Below the pieces are notes generated by a model. That model was not told the DNA's origin. It did not search any database and saw nothing but the letters and a program-made list of their open reading frames with translations. This document shows, in pieces, positions 7,580 through 15,741 of a stretch of DNA of 37,226 bases. This DNA is from CAYLZO01 sp964387775 (GTDB lineage Bacteria > Chloroflexota > Anaerolineae > JAAYZQ01). The stretch covers positions 1-37,226 of the forward strand of contig CAYLZO010000018.1 of assembly GCA_964387775.1 (NCBI GenBank). Reading direction: 5' to 3'. Positions within the stretch are counted from its first letter, which is position 1, and each line of letters starts with the position of its first letter. A program made the position numbers and the translations under genes.

Positions 7580-8356
7580 ATGTCAAACCAAGGGGACAAA
7601 TCGACCACGGACCAGATCCTGGACCTGCTGCTGGATGCCCTGGCCGAGCGGCAAAAGACGCGGCGGGCGGAAGGTCCGCCCCCTCCCCCGAAGGAGAAAA
7701 AGGGGGTGCCGCCACCCCGGCCCGAGCCGCCCGCAGCGGAGCAACGGCGGAGCCCAGCCCGATCTGCTTCGCCCAGGCCGGCGCCCATGCCCCCCAGCCG
7801 CGAATCACGACCGGGCGACGAAGGTTGGGAGCCGCCGCCCCGGCAGCCCAGCATCAACATGGGCAAAATGATCGGGCGCCTGGCGATCCTGGTCGTCGCC
7901 CTGCTCATCCTGATCAACGTCCCGGTGACCCAATACGGCGTCAGCCTGGCGCGCATCATGCCCGAGACCTCGTCCCTCATCATCCGAGACGGGTTGATCT
8001 TGAAGGGCAGCGGCCCCGAGATCTACAAGTTGGAAGACGACAAGCTGCGCTGGATCAGCAGCCTGGATGCCTTCGAGCACCTGGGGCTGACCTGGGAGGA
8101 CGTGCACATCGTCGAGGACGAGTTCCTAGCCAAGTTCGAAAAGGGCCGGCCGATCCACGTCCTGCTCAAGTGCCGCAGCAGCCCCCACATCTACCGGCTG
8201 GAGAACGACCAGAAGCGCTGGATCGAGGACATCGACACCTTTGAGGCCGAGGGGCACAAGTGGGAGGACGTGCGCTTTGTCTCGTGCCAGTACCTGCGCG
8301 ACCTGCCCGACGGGCCGCCGATTCCAGAGGATGCCGGGCCGCCGCCGCAGCCCTGA
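7580..8356 (+). CDS. Single-pass membrane protein with two RWI-type repeats
   Basis: 258 aa. Residues 1-20 form a short amphipathic segment (TDQILDLLLDALAERQKTR), 30-90 a strongly Pro-rich cytoplasmic linker, and 99-116 one transmembrane helix (RLAILVVALLILINVPV). The outer part carries two copies of a roughly 32-residue repeat (about 147-178 and 203-234) with the pattern EIYKLEDDKLRWISSLDAFE...LTWEDV and HIYRLENDQKRWIEDIDTFE...HKWEDV. It resembles short repeats found in surface proteins of Chloroflexota, but the ligand is unknown. The ribosome site GGAGGGGATC precedes the ATG. It is the last gene of the padR operon and is followed by a palindrome at 8381-8427. Confidence 0.75.
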   Translation: MSNQGDKSTTDQILDLLLDALAERQKTRRAEGPPPPPKEKKGVPPPRPEPPAAEQRRSPARSASPRPAPMPPSRESRPGDEGWEPPPRQPSINMGKMIGRLAILVVALLILINVPVTQYGVSLARIMPETSSLIIRDGLILKGSGPEIYKLEDDKLRWISSLDAFEHLGLTWEDVHIVEDEFLAKFEKGRPIHVLLKCRSSPHIYRLENDQKRWIEDIDTFEAEGHKWEDVRFVSCQYLRDLPDGPPIPEDAGPPPQP

Positions 8357-8380
8357 CAGAGCTGCGACGACGGCCCGTGT

Positions 8381-8427
8381 CTGTTCGTAGCGCGCTTCTG
8401 CGGCGCTGAAGCGCGCACTATGGACAG
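8381..8427. repeat. Palindromic repeat between convergent genes
   Basis: ctgttcgtagcgcgctt (8381-8397) pairs imperfectly with aagcgcgcactatggacag (8409-8427) around an 11-base loop. The words 'cgtag..gcgc' and 'gcgcacta' recur in the larger repeat at 11985-12117. It lies between the ends of a plus and a minus operon and could terminate both; no T-run is present. Confidence 0.6.
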
Positions 8428-8443
8428 GCTCTCCAATATGCTG

Positions 8444-9301
8444 CTAGGTGACGAGCAGTATCGGCAGGTCCAGGCCCTCCAGAAGTGAGACCAAGGCGCT
8501 ATTTCGCAGAACCATCCCTTGCGCCGGCAAGACGAGCGTGCCGCACTGCTCCACCTGGAGAATGTCAACCAGTTGGAGGACGTTGGCCTGCGTCAAGGTC
8601 CGGTACCGGGCCTGCCCCCCCTGCTCGGCCAGGTGTGACACGGCCTGGGACTGCAAGCTCTCGGCCTCGTCGGGATCTTTGGCCAGGACGAGGACAATCA
8701 GCGGCTGATCGACGTCCGGCTCCTGGCGCAGAACGTCGGCGGCCGCCAGCGCCCGGTCGGCGGCAGGCGACCCATCGTACACGACCGCCAGGGGCGCACC
8801 CAAGCAGGTCCCTTCCTCCAGGATGAGGGCCAGGCCGAATCGTTTGGGCAGGATGCCGCGCACGGTCGATCCCAGGTGGCCGCGCCGGACCAACGACCAG
8901 CCCGCCTTGCCCAGAACCAGCACGTCTGCTTCGGAAGCCGCGGCCAGTACCTCTCTAAGGACGGTACCCCGCGCCACGCGAAACGACCACGCCACCTGGG
9001 CGCGCTCGGTTGTCACGGTAAAGACCCGGCGGACGCGCCGGCTTTGCACCCGGATCTGGCGTTCCATCTCTTCGCCGTCCACGCGGCGGCAGGTCGCCGA
9101 AAAGAGCCCCACCTCGCTGACGAAGGAAAGATCGGCTGCCCGGAGCAGGCTCTCGTCCTCGACAAAGAGGCCGGCCAGCTCGGCCTGGAAGCGAGCCGCC
9201 AATTCGACGGCCGCTCCCAGGGCAGCCAGGCTGTGGGGTGAGGCATCCAGGGCGACGAGGATACGCTCGATGCTCAGTGCTTGCTGTTCTTCTTCACTCA
9301 C
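8444..9301 (-). CDS. Universal stress protein, two-domain
   Basis: 285 aa. The first UspA-like domain (about 10-165) begins IERILVALDASPHSLAALGAAVELA. It carries an exact ATP-binding signature G-x2-G-x9-G-S as GKAGWSLVRRGHLGST near residue 130. The second half (about 168-285: LAVVYDGSPAADRALAAADVL ... CGTLVLPAQGM) is a degenerate second Usp domain without the signature. The GTG start at 9301 overlaps the stop of the LonB-like protease gene (GTGA), so the two are translated together. The protein is probably a cytosolic ATP-binding stress factor, and coupling to a protease suggests a joint stress response. Confidence 0.88.
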   Translation of the reverse strand: MSEEEQQALSIERILVALDASPHSLAALGAAVELAARFQAELAGLFVEDESLLRAADLSFVSEVGLFSATCRRVDGEEMERQIRVQSRRVRRVFTVTTERAQVAWSFRVARGTVLREVLAAASEADVLVLGKAGWSLVRRGHLGSTVRGILPKRFGLALILEEGTCLGAPLAVVYDGSPAADRALAAADVLRQEPDVDQPLIVLVLAKDPDEAESLQSQAVSHLAEQGGQARYRTLTQANVLQLVDILQVEQCGTLVLPAQGMVLRNSALVSLLEGLDLPILLVT

Positions 9302-11727
9302 GCCTCCGCCTCCTCACCCTTGGCGGCAAATTCCTGCCGCTTCTCTGCCAATTCGGCCAGCCGCTTTTTCACCCGGTAGTTGATGCTGCCCTCGGGATAC
9401 TCGCCCTCCTCGTCGGGCTCGCCGGCGGATAGGCCGGTCAGGATCTCGATCCCCTCGTCTACCGTCTCTACCGGATAGACGTGGAACTTGCCGGCCTCCA
9501 CCGCCTCGACCACGTCCCGGCGCAGCATCAGGTGCTGCACGTTGGAGGCCGGGATCAGCACGCCCTGCTCGCCGGTCAGGCCCCGGGCCTGGCAGACGTC
9601 AAAAAAGCCCTCAACCTTTTCGTTGACTCCGCCGATGGCCTGGACCTTGCCGTGCTGGTTCACCGAGCCGGTCACGGCCAAGGATTGCCGGATCGGCACC
9701 TCGGCGATGGCCGACAGCAGCGCGTAAAGCTCGGCCGACGAGGCGCTATCGCCATCGACCCCGCCGTAAGACTGCTCGAACACCAGGCTGGCCGAGAGGG
9801 ACAGGGGCTGCTCCTCGGCGTAGCGAGCGCCCAGGAAACCGGCCAGGATGAGCACGCCCTTGGAGTGGAGCGGCCCGCCCAGGTCCACCTCGCGCTCGAT
9901 GTCCACCACGTTGCCCTTGCCCAGGCGGATCCGGGCCGTGATGCGGCTCGGCCGGCCGAAGGCAAAGTTGCCCAGCATGATGACCGACAGGCCGTTGACC
10001 TGGCCCGTCTTGTCGCCCTCAGTGTCGATGAGCACGATGTCGCGCTGGATCGCCTCCTGCACCCGCTCGCGGATGCGGTCGGCGCGATAAACCTGGGCGT
10101 CGATGGCCCGCTGCACGGCCTCGGCGCGCACCGTGTCGCTTCCTGCCTCCTTGGCCCAATAGTTCGCCTCGCGGAGCAGGTCGGTGATGTCGCGGGTCTG
10201 GGTCGAGAGCTTTTGGGCGTCGCCCACCATCCGCGCGCTGCGCTCGATGACACGGGCCACCGCCTCGCGGTCGAAGGGTTGCAGCTCCTCCTGGTGCACC
10301 AGCGTGGCGATCATCCGGGCGTAGAGCTGCTGGTTGTCGCCGTCGCGGTCCATCCGCTCGCTAAAATCGGCCTCGACCTTGAACAACTCGGCAAAATCAG
10401 GGTCGAGCTGGTAGAGCAGGTAGTAGAGCAGCGGTTCACCGTAGAGGGCGATCTTGACGTTCAGCGGGATGGGGTCCGGCTCCAGCGAAATCGTGCTGAC
10501 CAGGCTCAACATCTGGCCCAGCGACTCGATGCGAATCTCGCCCGACTGCATCGTCCGCTTGAGGGCCTCCCAGGCGTAGGGCTGGAGCAGCACCTTGCGG
10601 GCGTCAAGGATCAGGTAGCCGCCGTTGGCCTTGTGTAGCGCGCCGGGCTTGATCAGGTTAAAGTCGGTCAGCAGCGCGCCCATCTGGGCCCGGTGCTCCA
10701 CTCGCCCCACCAGGTTCTGATAGGTGGGATTGTCCTCATAGACCACCGGCGCGCCTTCCGACTCGCCGTGATCGACCAGCAGGTTGACGCGGTAGCGGCG
10801 GGCCAGGGGCGACCCCGGCTCCGAGTCCTGGGTGGCAACCCGCAGCATGGCCGGCAGGTTCGATTCCTCCTCGCCGGCCTGCAAGAAATCGCGGGCGTTT
10901 TCCACAATGTCCTTTTGCACAGCGTCGAGGTGAGCCACGACGTCAGGGTGGTCACCGTACTTTTCCCGCAGCTCGTCGATCAGCCCGCCGACGGCAAAGC
11001 CGGCCATCTCGCGGTTCAGCTCTTTGAGCTTCTCCTGGGTCTCGCGCTGCCAGCCCGGCATCTGCTGCACGATCTTTTGCAGCTCGCCCTGGAGTTCTTC
11101 CACCTCGCCCTCCAGGCGCTCCCGCTCCTCCTCCGAAAGCTCCTGCACCTCCTCAGAGGAGAGAACTTCACCGTCCTTCACCGGCGCAAAGACCAAGCCG
11201 GCCGGGGTCCGCAGCAACGCGACGCCCTGCTTCTCTGCCTTTTTCTGGAGTTCCTCAAAAGCCGAGGATTGCCGCTCCTGGAACTCCTGGGTAATGGACT
11301 GGCGGCGGGCTTGGTACTCCTCGCTCTCAAAGGCCGCCGAAAGGGCCGTGCCCAAACCCTCGATCAAGTCGTCCACGTCGTCTCGCAAGGCGAGGCCTTT
11401 GCCCGCCGGCAGGTAGATGGTCTTGGGCTTGTGGCGCTCCTCAAAGTTGTTGACGTAGCACCAGTCGTCGGGCACCGGCTCGTCTTCGGCCCGCTGCTCA
11501 AAGTAGCGGCGGATGACCTGCCGCTTGCCCGTGCCCGTCGGCCCCAGGGCAAAGATGTTGTAACCGTCCTGCCCGATGCCCATGCCGAACCGCATCGCCT
11601 CCACGGCCCGGGGCTGGCCAATGACCTCGCTCAGATCCTCCACGTCGGCCGTGGTCTCGAACTCGAACTGCTCGGGATCGGTTCGCTGGTAGAGTTGCAC
11701 TGCTTCTAGCTCGTGGTTTGTTGCCAC
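9298..11727 (-). CDS. LonB-type ATP-dependent protease (AAA_32 + Lon_C)
   Basis: 809 aa, the usual length of the YcbZ/LonB-like family. An N-terminal AAA module has Walker A GPTGTGKR (about 60-67) and is interrupted by a long charged coiled-coil insertion (about 120-270: EEYQARRQSITQEF ... EEVQELSEEERERLEGEVEELQGELQ). The AAA module resumes with NGGYLILDARKVLLQPYAWEALKR (Walker B-like). The C-terminal proteolytic domain has the dyad Ser661 (GDSASS) and Lys704 (GGVNEK), 43 residues apart as in other Lon proteases. There are no transmembrane segments, unlike archaeal LonB. The start is GTG 11727 with AGGAGGAC upstream. It degrades damaged proteins at the expense of ATP. This is the second Lon in the window (see 28690). 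Confidence 0.93.
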   Translation of the reverse strand: MATNHELEAVQLYQRTDPEQFEFETTADVEDLSEVIGQPRAVEAMRFGMGIGQDGYNIFALGPTGTGKRQVIRRYFEQRAEDEPVPDDWCYVNNFEERHKPKTIYLPAGKGLALRDDVDDLIEGLGTALSAAFESEEYQARRQSITQEFQERQSSAFEELQKKAEKQGVALLRTPAGLVFAPVKDGEVLSSEEVQELSEEERERLEGEVEELQGELQKIVQQMPGWQRETQEKLKELNREMAGFAVGGLIDELREKYGDHPDVVAHLDAVQKDIVENARDFLQAGEEESNLPAMLRVATQDSEPGSPLARRYRVNLLVDHGESEGAPVVYEDNPTYQNLVGRVEHRAQMGALLTDFNLIKPGALHKANGGYLILDARKVLLQPYAWEALKRTMQSGEIRIESLGQMLSLVSTISLEPDPIPLNVKIALYGEPLLYYLLYQLDPDFAELFKVEADFSERMDRDGDNQQLYARMIATLVHQEELQPFDREAVARVIERSARMVGDAQKLSTQTRDITDLLREANYWAKEAGSDTVRAEAVQRAIDAQVYRADRIRERVQEAIQRDIVLIDTEGDKTGQVNGLSVIMLGNFAFGRPSRITARIRLGKGNVVDIEREVDLGGPLHSKGVLILAGFLGARYAEEQPLSLSASLVFEQSYGGVDGDSASSAELYALLSAIAEVPIRQSLAVTGSVNQHGKVQAIGGVNEKVEGFFDVCQARGLTGEQGVLIPASNVQHLMLRRDVVEAVEAGKFHVYPVETVDEGIEILTGLSAGEPDEEGEYPEGSINYRVKKRLAELAEKRQEFAAKGEEAEA

Positions 11728-11808
11728 AATTGTCCTCCTTTTTGTCTTTCCGTTCCGTCAGGATTCTCGGGCTGTGAGCTCCGGGAGCCAAAGGCTTTCC
11801 TGTGGAAT

Positions 11809-11884
11809 CACTGAGGCATTGATTGACCGAACTCACTGAGGAACATGCCTTTTCAGTGTTTTCAGTGCATTCAGTGCCTCAGTG
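11809..11884. repeat. Cluster of CACTGAG / TTCAGTG words
   Basis: cactgagg occurs at 11809 and 11834. ttcagtg occurs at 11852, 11861 and 11870, a strict 9-base period, and tcagtg again at 11879. The two groups are complementary and can fold on each other. The cluster lies 80-160 bp upstream of the LonB-like start and could be a regulator array or simply a repeat. Confidence 0.55.
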
Positions 11885-11983
11885 CTCCAGGCGCCTCGTG
11901 CACGTCAAAATCATCTTGGGCTCTTTGAGCTTCCGTGGGGTGCAAAGAACAACGAATTTGCAGAATCTACGGATTAAACGACA

Positions 11984-12117
11984 TGTATCATCTCGATAAA
12001 TCGGGGAAACGTTCGTAGTAGGCGCTTCAGCGCCGTAAAAGCGCACTCGCCGCAGGCGTGCCGTTGGCAAAGTGCGCACTACCAACAGCCTTTCCCCCGG
12101 GTTATTGAGATGATACA
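11984..12117. repeat. MITE-like 134-bp inverted repeat
   Basis: The ends tgtatcatctc (11984-11994) and gagatgatac (12107-12116) are complementary. The similarity continues imperfectly inward (cgataaatcggggaaa against tttcccccgggttattg, then gtagtaggcgct against agtgcgcactac). An inner hairpin ggcgcttcagcgcc is also present. There is no coding capacity. It resembles a miniature inverted-repeat element or a large REP-type palindrome. Confidence 0.65.
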
Positions 12118-12269
12118 ACGACACAAAAGGATAACGCAGAAAGAGCAAGAATCCGTTGTTCTGATGTGACAAACGCAAAACTCAATAACCTTCACGTATT
12201 TGCGGTGATGAATCGCCGACTATGAACCTTGGCTCAACCGAAATGAAACACACCCGTCTCTTTTCACTT

Positions 12270-13430
12270 TCAGTAGCGGAATATGGCCGCCAGGGGGCCG
12301 TCGCCCGGCACCTGCGCCGCCTCGACGGCGTAGACGGCGCCGCTGTTCAGCAACGTCTGCACCGCCGCCGCGCCGAGCAGATCCTCGTCGCCGGGTTCAT
12401 GCTCGTCGTGCACCTCCATCTCGTTTGCCTGCGGATCAAAGGTCCCCCAGCGCTCCTGGCCGAGGGCAACCCACAGGGTCTCGACCCGGCCATAGTGGCT
12501 GGCCGCCACGATCTCCTCTAGGTCGTCTGACTGCCGGTCGGTGCCTGTCAAATCGCCATAGAGGCGGCGGGCCTCCTCCTGCTCCTGCTGAAAGTGGGGC
12601 GCGACCACGGCCCAGGCGCGGTGGTGCAGTTCCCGAACGCTGAGTTCCTCGGGGTTGCCCTCGATCCCCTCGTCCACCAGGTGCTGGTAAGAGTTGGCCT
12701 CCCGGTAGAGCGGCAGCAAATAGTCCACGCCGGCCAGCACCATGGGGACCTGCACGTCGGCCAGGTAGGGCGCCAGCTCGTTGTCCAGTTTCTGGAAGTA
12801 GCGCAGGATGGCCTCCTTCTCGTCCACGTCGGCGCCGCCGTGGCCGTGGAACGCGGCCGGGCGCTCGCCCTTGCCGCCCGAGGGGCCGGTGGCGGTGTGG
12901 AATTGCAGCCGCCTCTCCGGATCGTCAAAGCGCAGGGCCTCGGCCAGGCTATCGGGCACGCTCTCCAGGTCCACCTCGCCGGCGGCGTAGCGGGTGCCGG
13001 CCAGCAGCCGCACCTGGTCCTGGCTGAGGGCCAGCACGTAAAAGCGACCGTCGCCGCTCAGGAGCGGCAGCAGCGGCTTGACGTAGAAGCGCTCGCCGAC
13101 GATGACCTGCTCCTCAAAGTCAAAGGGCATCCGGTAATAATCCAGCCCCTCGCCCGAGACAAAGACGGCCAAACCATCGCTCTGATGCTTCCAGAAGAGG
13201 TTATCTTCCAGGAGCAACCGGGCCGGCGCCACCAACTCCTCGGCCTCTGGCCGGCGCAACCCTTTCTCGACCAGGCGCTCCTCGGCCCGATCCAGCAGAT
13301 TCTTCAAACGGATAGGGTCCTGCTGGACCTGGTCCCCGGCCTGGTGGGTCGGCATATAGACGGAAACCCGCCAGCCGTCTCGTTTCATACTCAACGCTTC
13401 CATATCACTCTGATTTATCATATCTAGCAT
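12270..13430 (-). CDS. baeRF-type (bacterial release-factor-like) protein
   Basis: 386 aa from ATG 13430, with AAGGAGG upstream. The sequence resembles the baeRF family 3 group of 'bacterial archaeo-eukaryotic release factor' domain proteins: VSVYMPTHQAGDQVQQDPIRLKNLLDRAEERL at the N-terminus, a middle region with FYVLALSQDQVRLLAGT and a Gly/His-rich loop (TGPSGGKGERPAAFHGHGGAD), and a C-terminal part with DYLLPLYREANSY and GRVETLWVALGQERWG followed by DLLGAAAVQTLLNSGAVYAV. Such proteins are predicted to act at the ribosome, perhaps in stalled-ribosome rescue; direct evidence in bacteria is thin. It follows a lipid kinase gene by 25 bp in an operon that also holds a ribosome hibernation factor. 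Confidence 0.75.
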   Translation of the reverse strand: MLDMINQSDMEALSMKRDGWRVSVYMPTHQAGDQVQQDPIRLKNLLDRAEERLVEKGLRRPEAEELVAPARLLLEDNLFWKHQSDGLAVFVSGEGLDYYRMPFDFEEQVIVGERFYVKPLLPLLSGDGRFYVLALSQDQVRLLAGTRYAAGEVDLESVPDSLAEALRFDDPERRLQFHTATGPSGGKGERPAAFHGHGGADVDEKEAILRYFQKLDNELAPYLADVQVPMVLAGVDYLLPLYREANSYQHLVDEGIEGNPEELSVRELHHRAWAVVAPHFQQEQEEARRLYGDLTGTDRQSDDLEEIVAASHYGRVETLWVALGQERWGTFDPQANEMEVHDEHEPGDEDLLGAAAVQTLLNSGAVYAVEAAQVPGDGPLAAIFRY

Positions 13431-13455
13431 CAAAAAACCTCCTTGAATATTTCGT

Positions 13456-14358
13456 TCAGTCTAGATTCTCATCTTTCGGCACGACGACCCGCAGCGCCTG
13501 GGGCACCACCCTGATTTCGACCGGCGTCTCTCCGATCACGTCACCGTCGGCCTGCACGGGCAGTGGCGGCTCGGCCCGGATCGAGACTGCTTGCTCGGCC
13601 TGCACGTAGCGCACGTTCGGGTCCCGCTTTTCCTGCTCTCGCAGCAGGCTCCACGTGATCCGGACATAGTCCAGGGCCGTCCGGCCGCGCATGATGTACA
13701 CGTCCAGGCGACCATCGTCGATGGCGACGTGGGGTCCCCAGCGCATGTACGGCGCGCCAATGGCGCTGCTGTTCAGCACCATCACTTCCGACGCTCGGCG
13801 CCGGTGGCACTCTCCATCGATGAGGACGGTGAACCGCCGCAGGCTGAGCCCAAAGAGCTTGTCCAACCCGGCCCAAAGGTAAGCCAGACGCCCCAACGTA
13901 CGCTTGCTGTCGTAGTCGGCGTCGCCCATGACGCGGGCCGTGATGCCCACGCCGACGTTGAGGACGTAGTAGCCCTCCTCGATGCGCATGGCGTCGATGG
14001 GGTGGACGTCGTGCTCGCCGGCCAGGAGCGCCATCGCGCCGTCGAGGTCGAGCGGGATGCCCAGATCGCGGGCCACGGCGTTGCCCGTGCCCACCGGCAC
14101 GATGCCCAGAAGCGTGCCGGTGCAAGCCAGGGCATCGGCCACGTCCGAGACCGTGCCATCGCCCCCGGCCGCGACGACGAGGTCCACGCCTTCTTCCAGC
14201 ACCGGGCGCAGGATCTCGGCGACGCGCTCCTCGCCCGTCGTCTCGTAGACCTCGTAGGACCAGCCACCGCCGCCCAGGTGCTGGTTCAATGCCTGGCGGA
14301 CGGCGTCCGGCTGGCTGTGTCCCGCCACCGGATTGAGCACGACAAAAGCCTGGCCCAT
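13456..14358 (-). CDS. Diacylglycerol/lipid kinase family protein
   Basis: 300 aa, the full length of the YegS/DgkB/BmrU family. Hallmarks are the N-terminal VVLNPVAGHSQ, the catalytic glycine-rich GGDGTVSDV at about 64-72, the phosphate loop VPVGTGNAVARDLGIPLD, and in the C-terminal beta-sandwich NVGVGITARVM and DDGRLDVYIMRG. It phosphorylates diacylglycerol or a related lipid at the inner membrane face with ATP, returning it to phosphatidic acid. It starts 15 bp after the YihY gene, so both are probably in one operon concerned with the membrane. Confidence 0.9.
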   Translation of the reverse strand: MGQAFVVLNPVAGHSQPDAVRQALNQHLGGGGWSYEVYETTGEERVAEILRPVLEEGVDLVVAAGGDGTVSDVADALACTGTLLGIVPVGTGNAVARDLGIPLDLDGAMALLAGEHDVHPIDAMRIEEGYYVLNVGVGITARVMGDADYDSKRTLGRLAYLWAGLDKLFGLSLRRFTVLIDGECHRRRASEVMVLNSSAIGAPYMRWGPHVAIDDGRLDVYIMRGRTALDYVRITWSLLREQEKRDPNVRYVQAEQAVSIRAEPPLPVQADGDVIGETPVEIRVVPQALRVVVPKDENLD

Positions 14359-14373
14359 CGTCTCAGACCTCGC

Positions 14374-15246
14374 TCACGCCTTGCGAGCGATGGCCGCCGC
14401 CAGGTGGGCGCCAAAAATCGTGATCCAACTGCTCAGGTAAATCCAGAACATCAGCGCCACGATGGCCCCCAGAGAGCCATAGACCAGCCGGTAGCGGGCG
14501 ATGCCGCTGCCCACGTACCAGGCAAAGGCGTTGGCCGCAATTTCCCAGACCACGGCGACGACGATGGAGGCCCAAAAGGCCGCCCGGCCCGGAACCTCGG
14601 CGTTGGGCACCCAGCGGTAGAGGGCCAGGAAGAGGAAAAAGATGAACAGCCAGGGAATGACGGTGGATAGGATCGTCCACAAGGGTGAGCCCAAGATGGC
14701 CAGGTTCTGCCAGATGGGCAGCTCCAGCCGCGACAGGACGTTGAGCACGGTGCCCGACACCAGGGACAGGGCCAGAAGCAGGGCCAGGATGCCCACCATG
14801 CCGAGGCCCACCAGGCGATTCTCCAGGAAATTTCGGGGCTCGGCCTCGGTCCAGGCACGGTTGACGTGGCGGCTCAAGATGGTAAAGACGCCCGTCGCCG
14901 ACCAGACGGCGCCGAGCAGGCCGATGAGACCCACCGCCCCCCGCAACTCTAGCACCTGCTGCAAGTTCTCCCGGATCAGTCCCTGGGAGATGGGCATGGC
15001 CTCGGAGACCAGTTGAACCGCTTGCTGCATCACTGCCTGCCGGTCGAGCACAAAGCTCCCGGCGGCGACCAGGGCCAGCAGCAGGGGAAAAAGCGAGAAC
15101 ATGGCGTAATAGGCCATGCCGGCGGCGGCCTCGGCCCCTCGCGCCTCGCCAAACGTCTCGAAGGCATCCCGCACGATGCCGAGCCGGCCCCCCGTCGCAC
15201 CGTCCGCCCGCCGATAGATTGTCTTGAGCTGTCCCCTGACCTTCAC
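14374..15246 (-). CDS. YihY/BrkB-family inner-membrane protein
   Basis: About 290 aa with six hydrophobic segments and the family features: AAAGMAYYAMFSLFPLLLALVAAGSF in the first segment, WSATGVFTILSRHVNRAWTEAEPRNF, then LYRWVPNAEVPGRAAFWASIVVAVVWEIAANAFAWYV and YGSLGAIVALMFWIYLSSWITIFGAHLAAA. The family has been annotated as virulence factor BrkB and, wrongly, as RNase BN; its transport role is unsettled. I chose GTG 15246 (GAGGGATCGAG upstream). The longer frame to 15300 would run into the hairpin at 15281-15318. Confidence 0.9.
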   Translation of the reverse strand: MKVRGQLKTIYRRADGATGGRLGIVRDAFETFGEARGAEAAAGMAYYAMFSLFPLLLALVAAGSFVLDRQAVMQQAVQLVSEAMPISQGLIRENLQQVLELRGAVGLIGLLGAVWSATGVFTILSRHVNRAWTEAEPRNFLENRLVGLGMVGILALLLALSLVSGTVLNVLSRLELPIWQNLAILGSPLWTILSTVIPWLFIFFLFLALYRWVPNAEVPGRAAFWASIVVAVVWEIAANAFAWYVGSGIARYRLVYGSLGAIVALMFWIYLSSWITIFGAHLAAAIARKA

Positions 15247-15280
15247 GCTCTCGATCCCTCTTGATCCCTTCCCATCGGAC

Positions 15281-15318
15281 CAGACCTGACAGGTCCTCAC
15301 AAGAACCTGTCAGGTCTG
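15281..15318. repeat. Perfect 14-bp inverted repeat (hairpin)
   Basis: cagacctgacaggt (15281-15294) is the exact reverse complement of acctgtcaggtctg (15305-15318), with a 10-base loop. It lies between the end of the hibernation factor gene (15329) and the start of the YihY gene. It has no T-run, so it is either a weak terminator/processing hairpin or an interspersed palindrome. Confidence 0.75.
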
Positions 15319-15328
15319 AGTCGTTGTC

Positions 15329-15652
15329 TTACGGTTGTTTCCAGGTCTCCTTGAGCTTGGCGCGCAACTCGCGTACCTGCCGCTCGACGGCCGTCAGCGC
15401 CCCCTTGAGCGCGCCCTCCGGCGTCTCGGACTTTTCTTTGGCCACTACGTTGTCCGGCCGCTTAAAGACGACGACCTTGGCCTCGTAGCGATGGGGCGTC
15501 GTCTCGCCCGTCACCTCTTCCATCGTCACCGACGCGCCGATGAGGTCGTCGTGGCCTTTGGACAGGTCCAGCAGCCGCTGCTCGGCCTCGGTCCGCAAAT
15601 CGTCGCCAGGATCGGGTACCTCAGTGTAGAACTCGAATTGAAAGTCCAGCAT
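15329..15652 (-). CDS. Ribosome hibernation factor, HPF/RaiA family (short form)
   Basis: 107 aa. The pattern DLRTEAEQRLLDLSKGHDDLIGASVTMEEV ... HRYEAKVVVFKRPDNVVAKEKSETPEGALKGALTAVERQVRELRAKLKE matches the beta-alpha-beta-beta-beta-alpha fold of the S30AE family, without the C-terminal dimerisation domain of long HPF. It binds the small subunit in resting or stressed cells. I chose ATG 15652 over TTG 15658. It shares strand with the YihY gene but is separated from it by a strong hairpin. Confidence 0.8.
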   Translation of the reverse strand: MLDFQFEFYTEVPDPGDDLRTEAEQRLLDLSKGHDDLIGASVTMEEVTGETTPHRYEAKVVVFKRPDNVVAKEKSETPEGALKGALTAVERQVRELRAKLKETWKQP

Positions 15653-15741
15653 ACTCAAAGTCCTGCCTTTCTATCCCTTGTAGGTCTGCACACAGCCCCA
15701 CAGGGGGAACCGCATCTGCTTGTCAAGCAATCACTCCACTC

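Larger units (their letters stand above)
11728..12269. other. 542-bp gene-free stretch with two repeat types
   Basis: No coding region was recognised. The part next to the protease start (11728-11745) holds its ribosome site. Bases 11809-11884 contain clustered CACTGAG/TTCAGTG words, and 11984-12117 is a long inverted repeat; both are listed separately. The open frame at 11879-12178 minus crosses the inverted repeat and is not thought to be a gene. No clear promoter for the protease gene was identified. Confidence 0.6.

Noticed and set aside
10693..11709. 338-codon plus-strand open frame
   Set aside because: Antisense to the LonB-like protease, no recognisable domain.
15700..15735. TTGACA-like box with ccccctgtgggg hairpin upstream of the hibernation factor gene
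   Set aside because: No acceptable -10 box at the required distance, and the stem is only four pairs.
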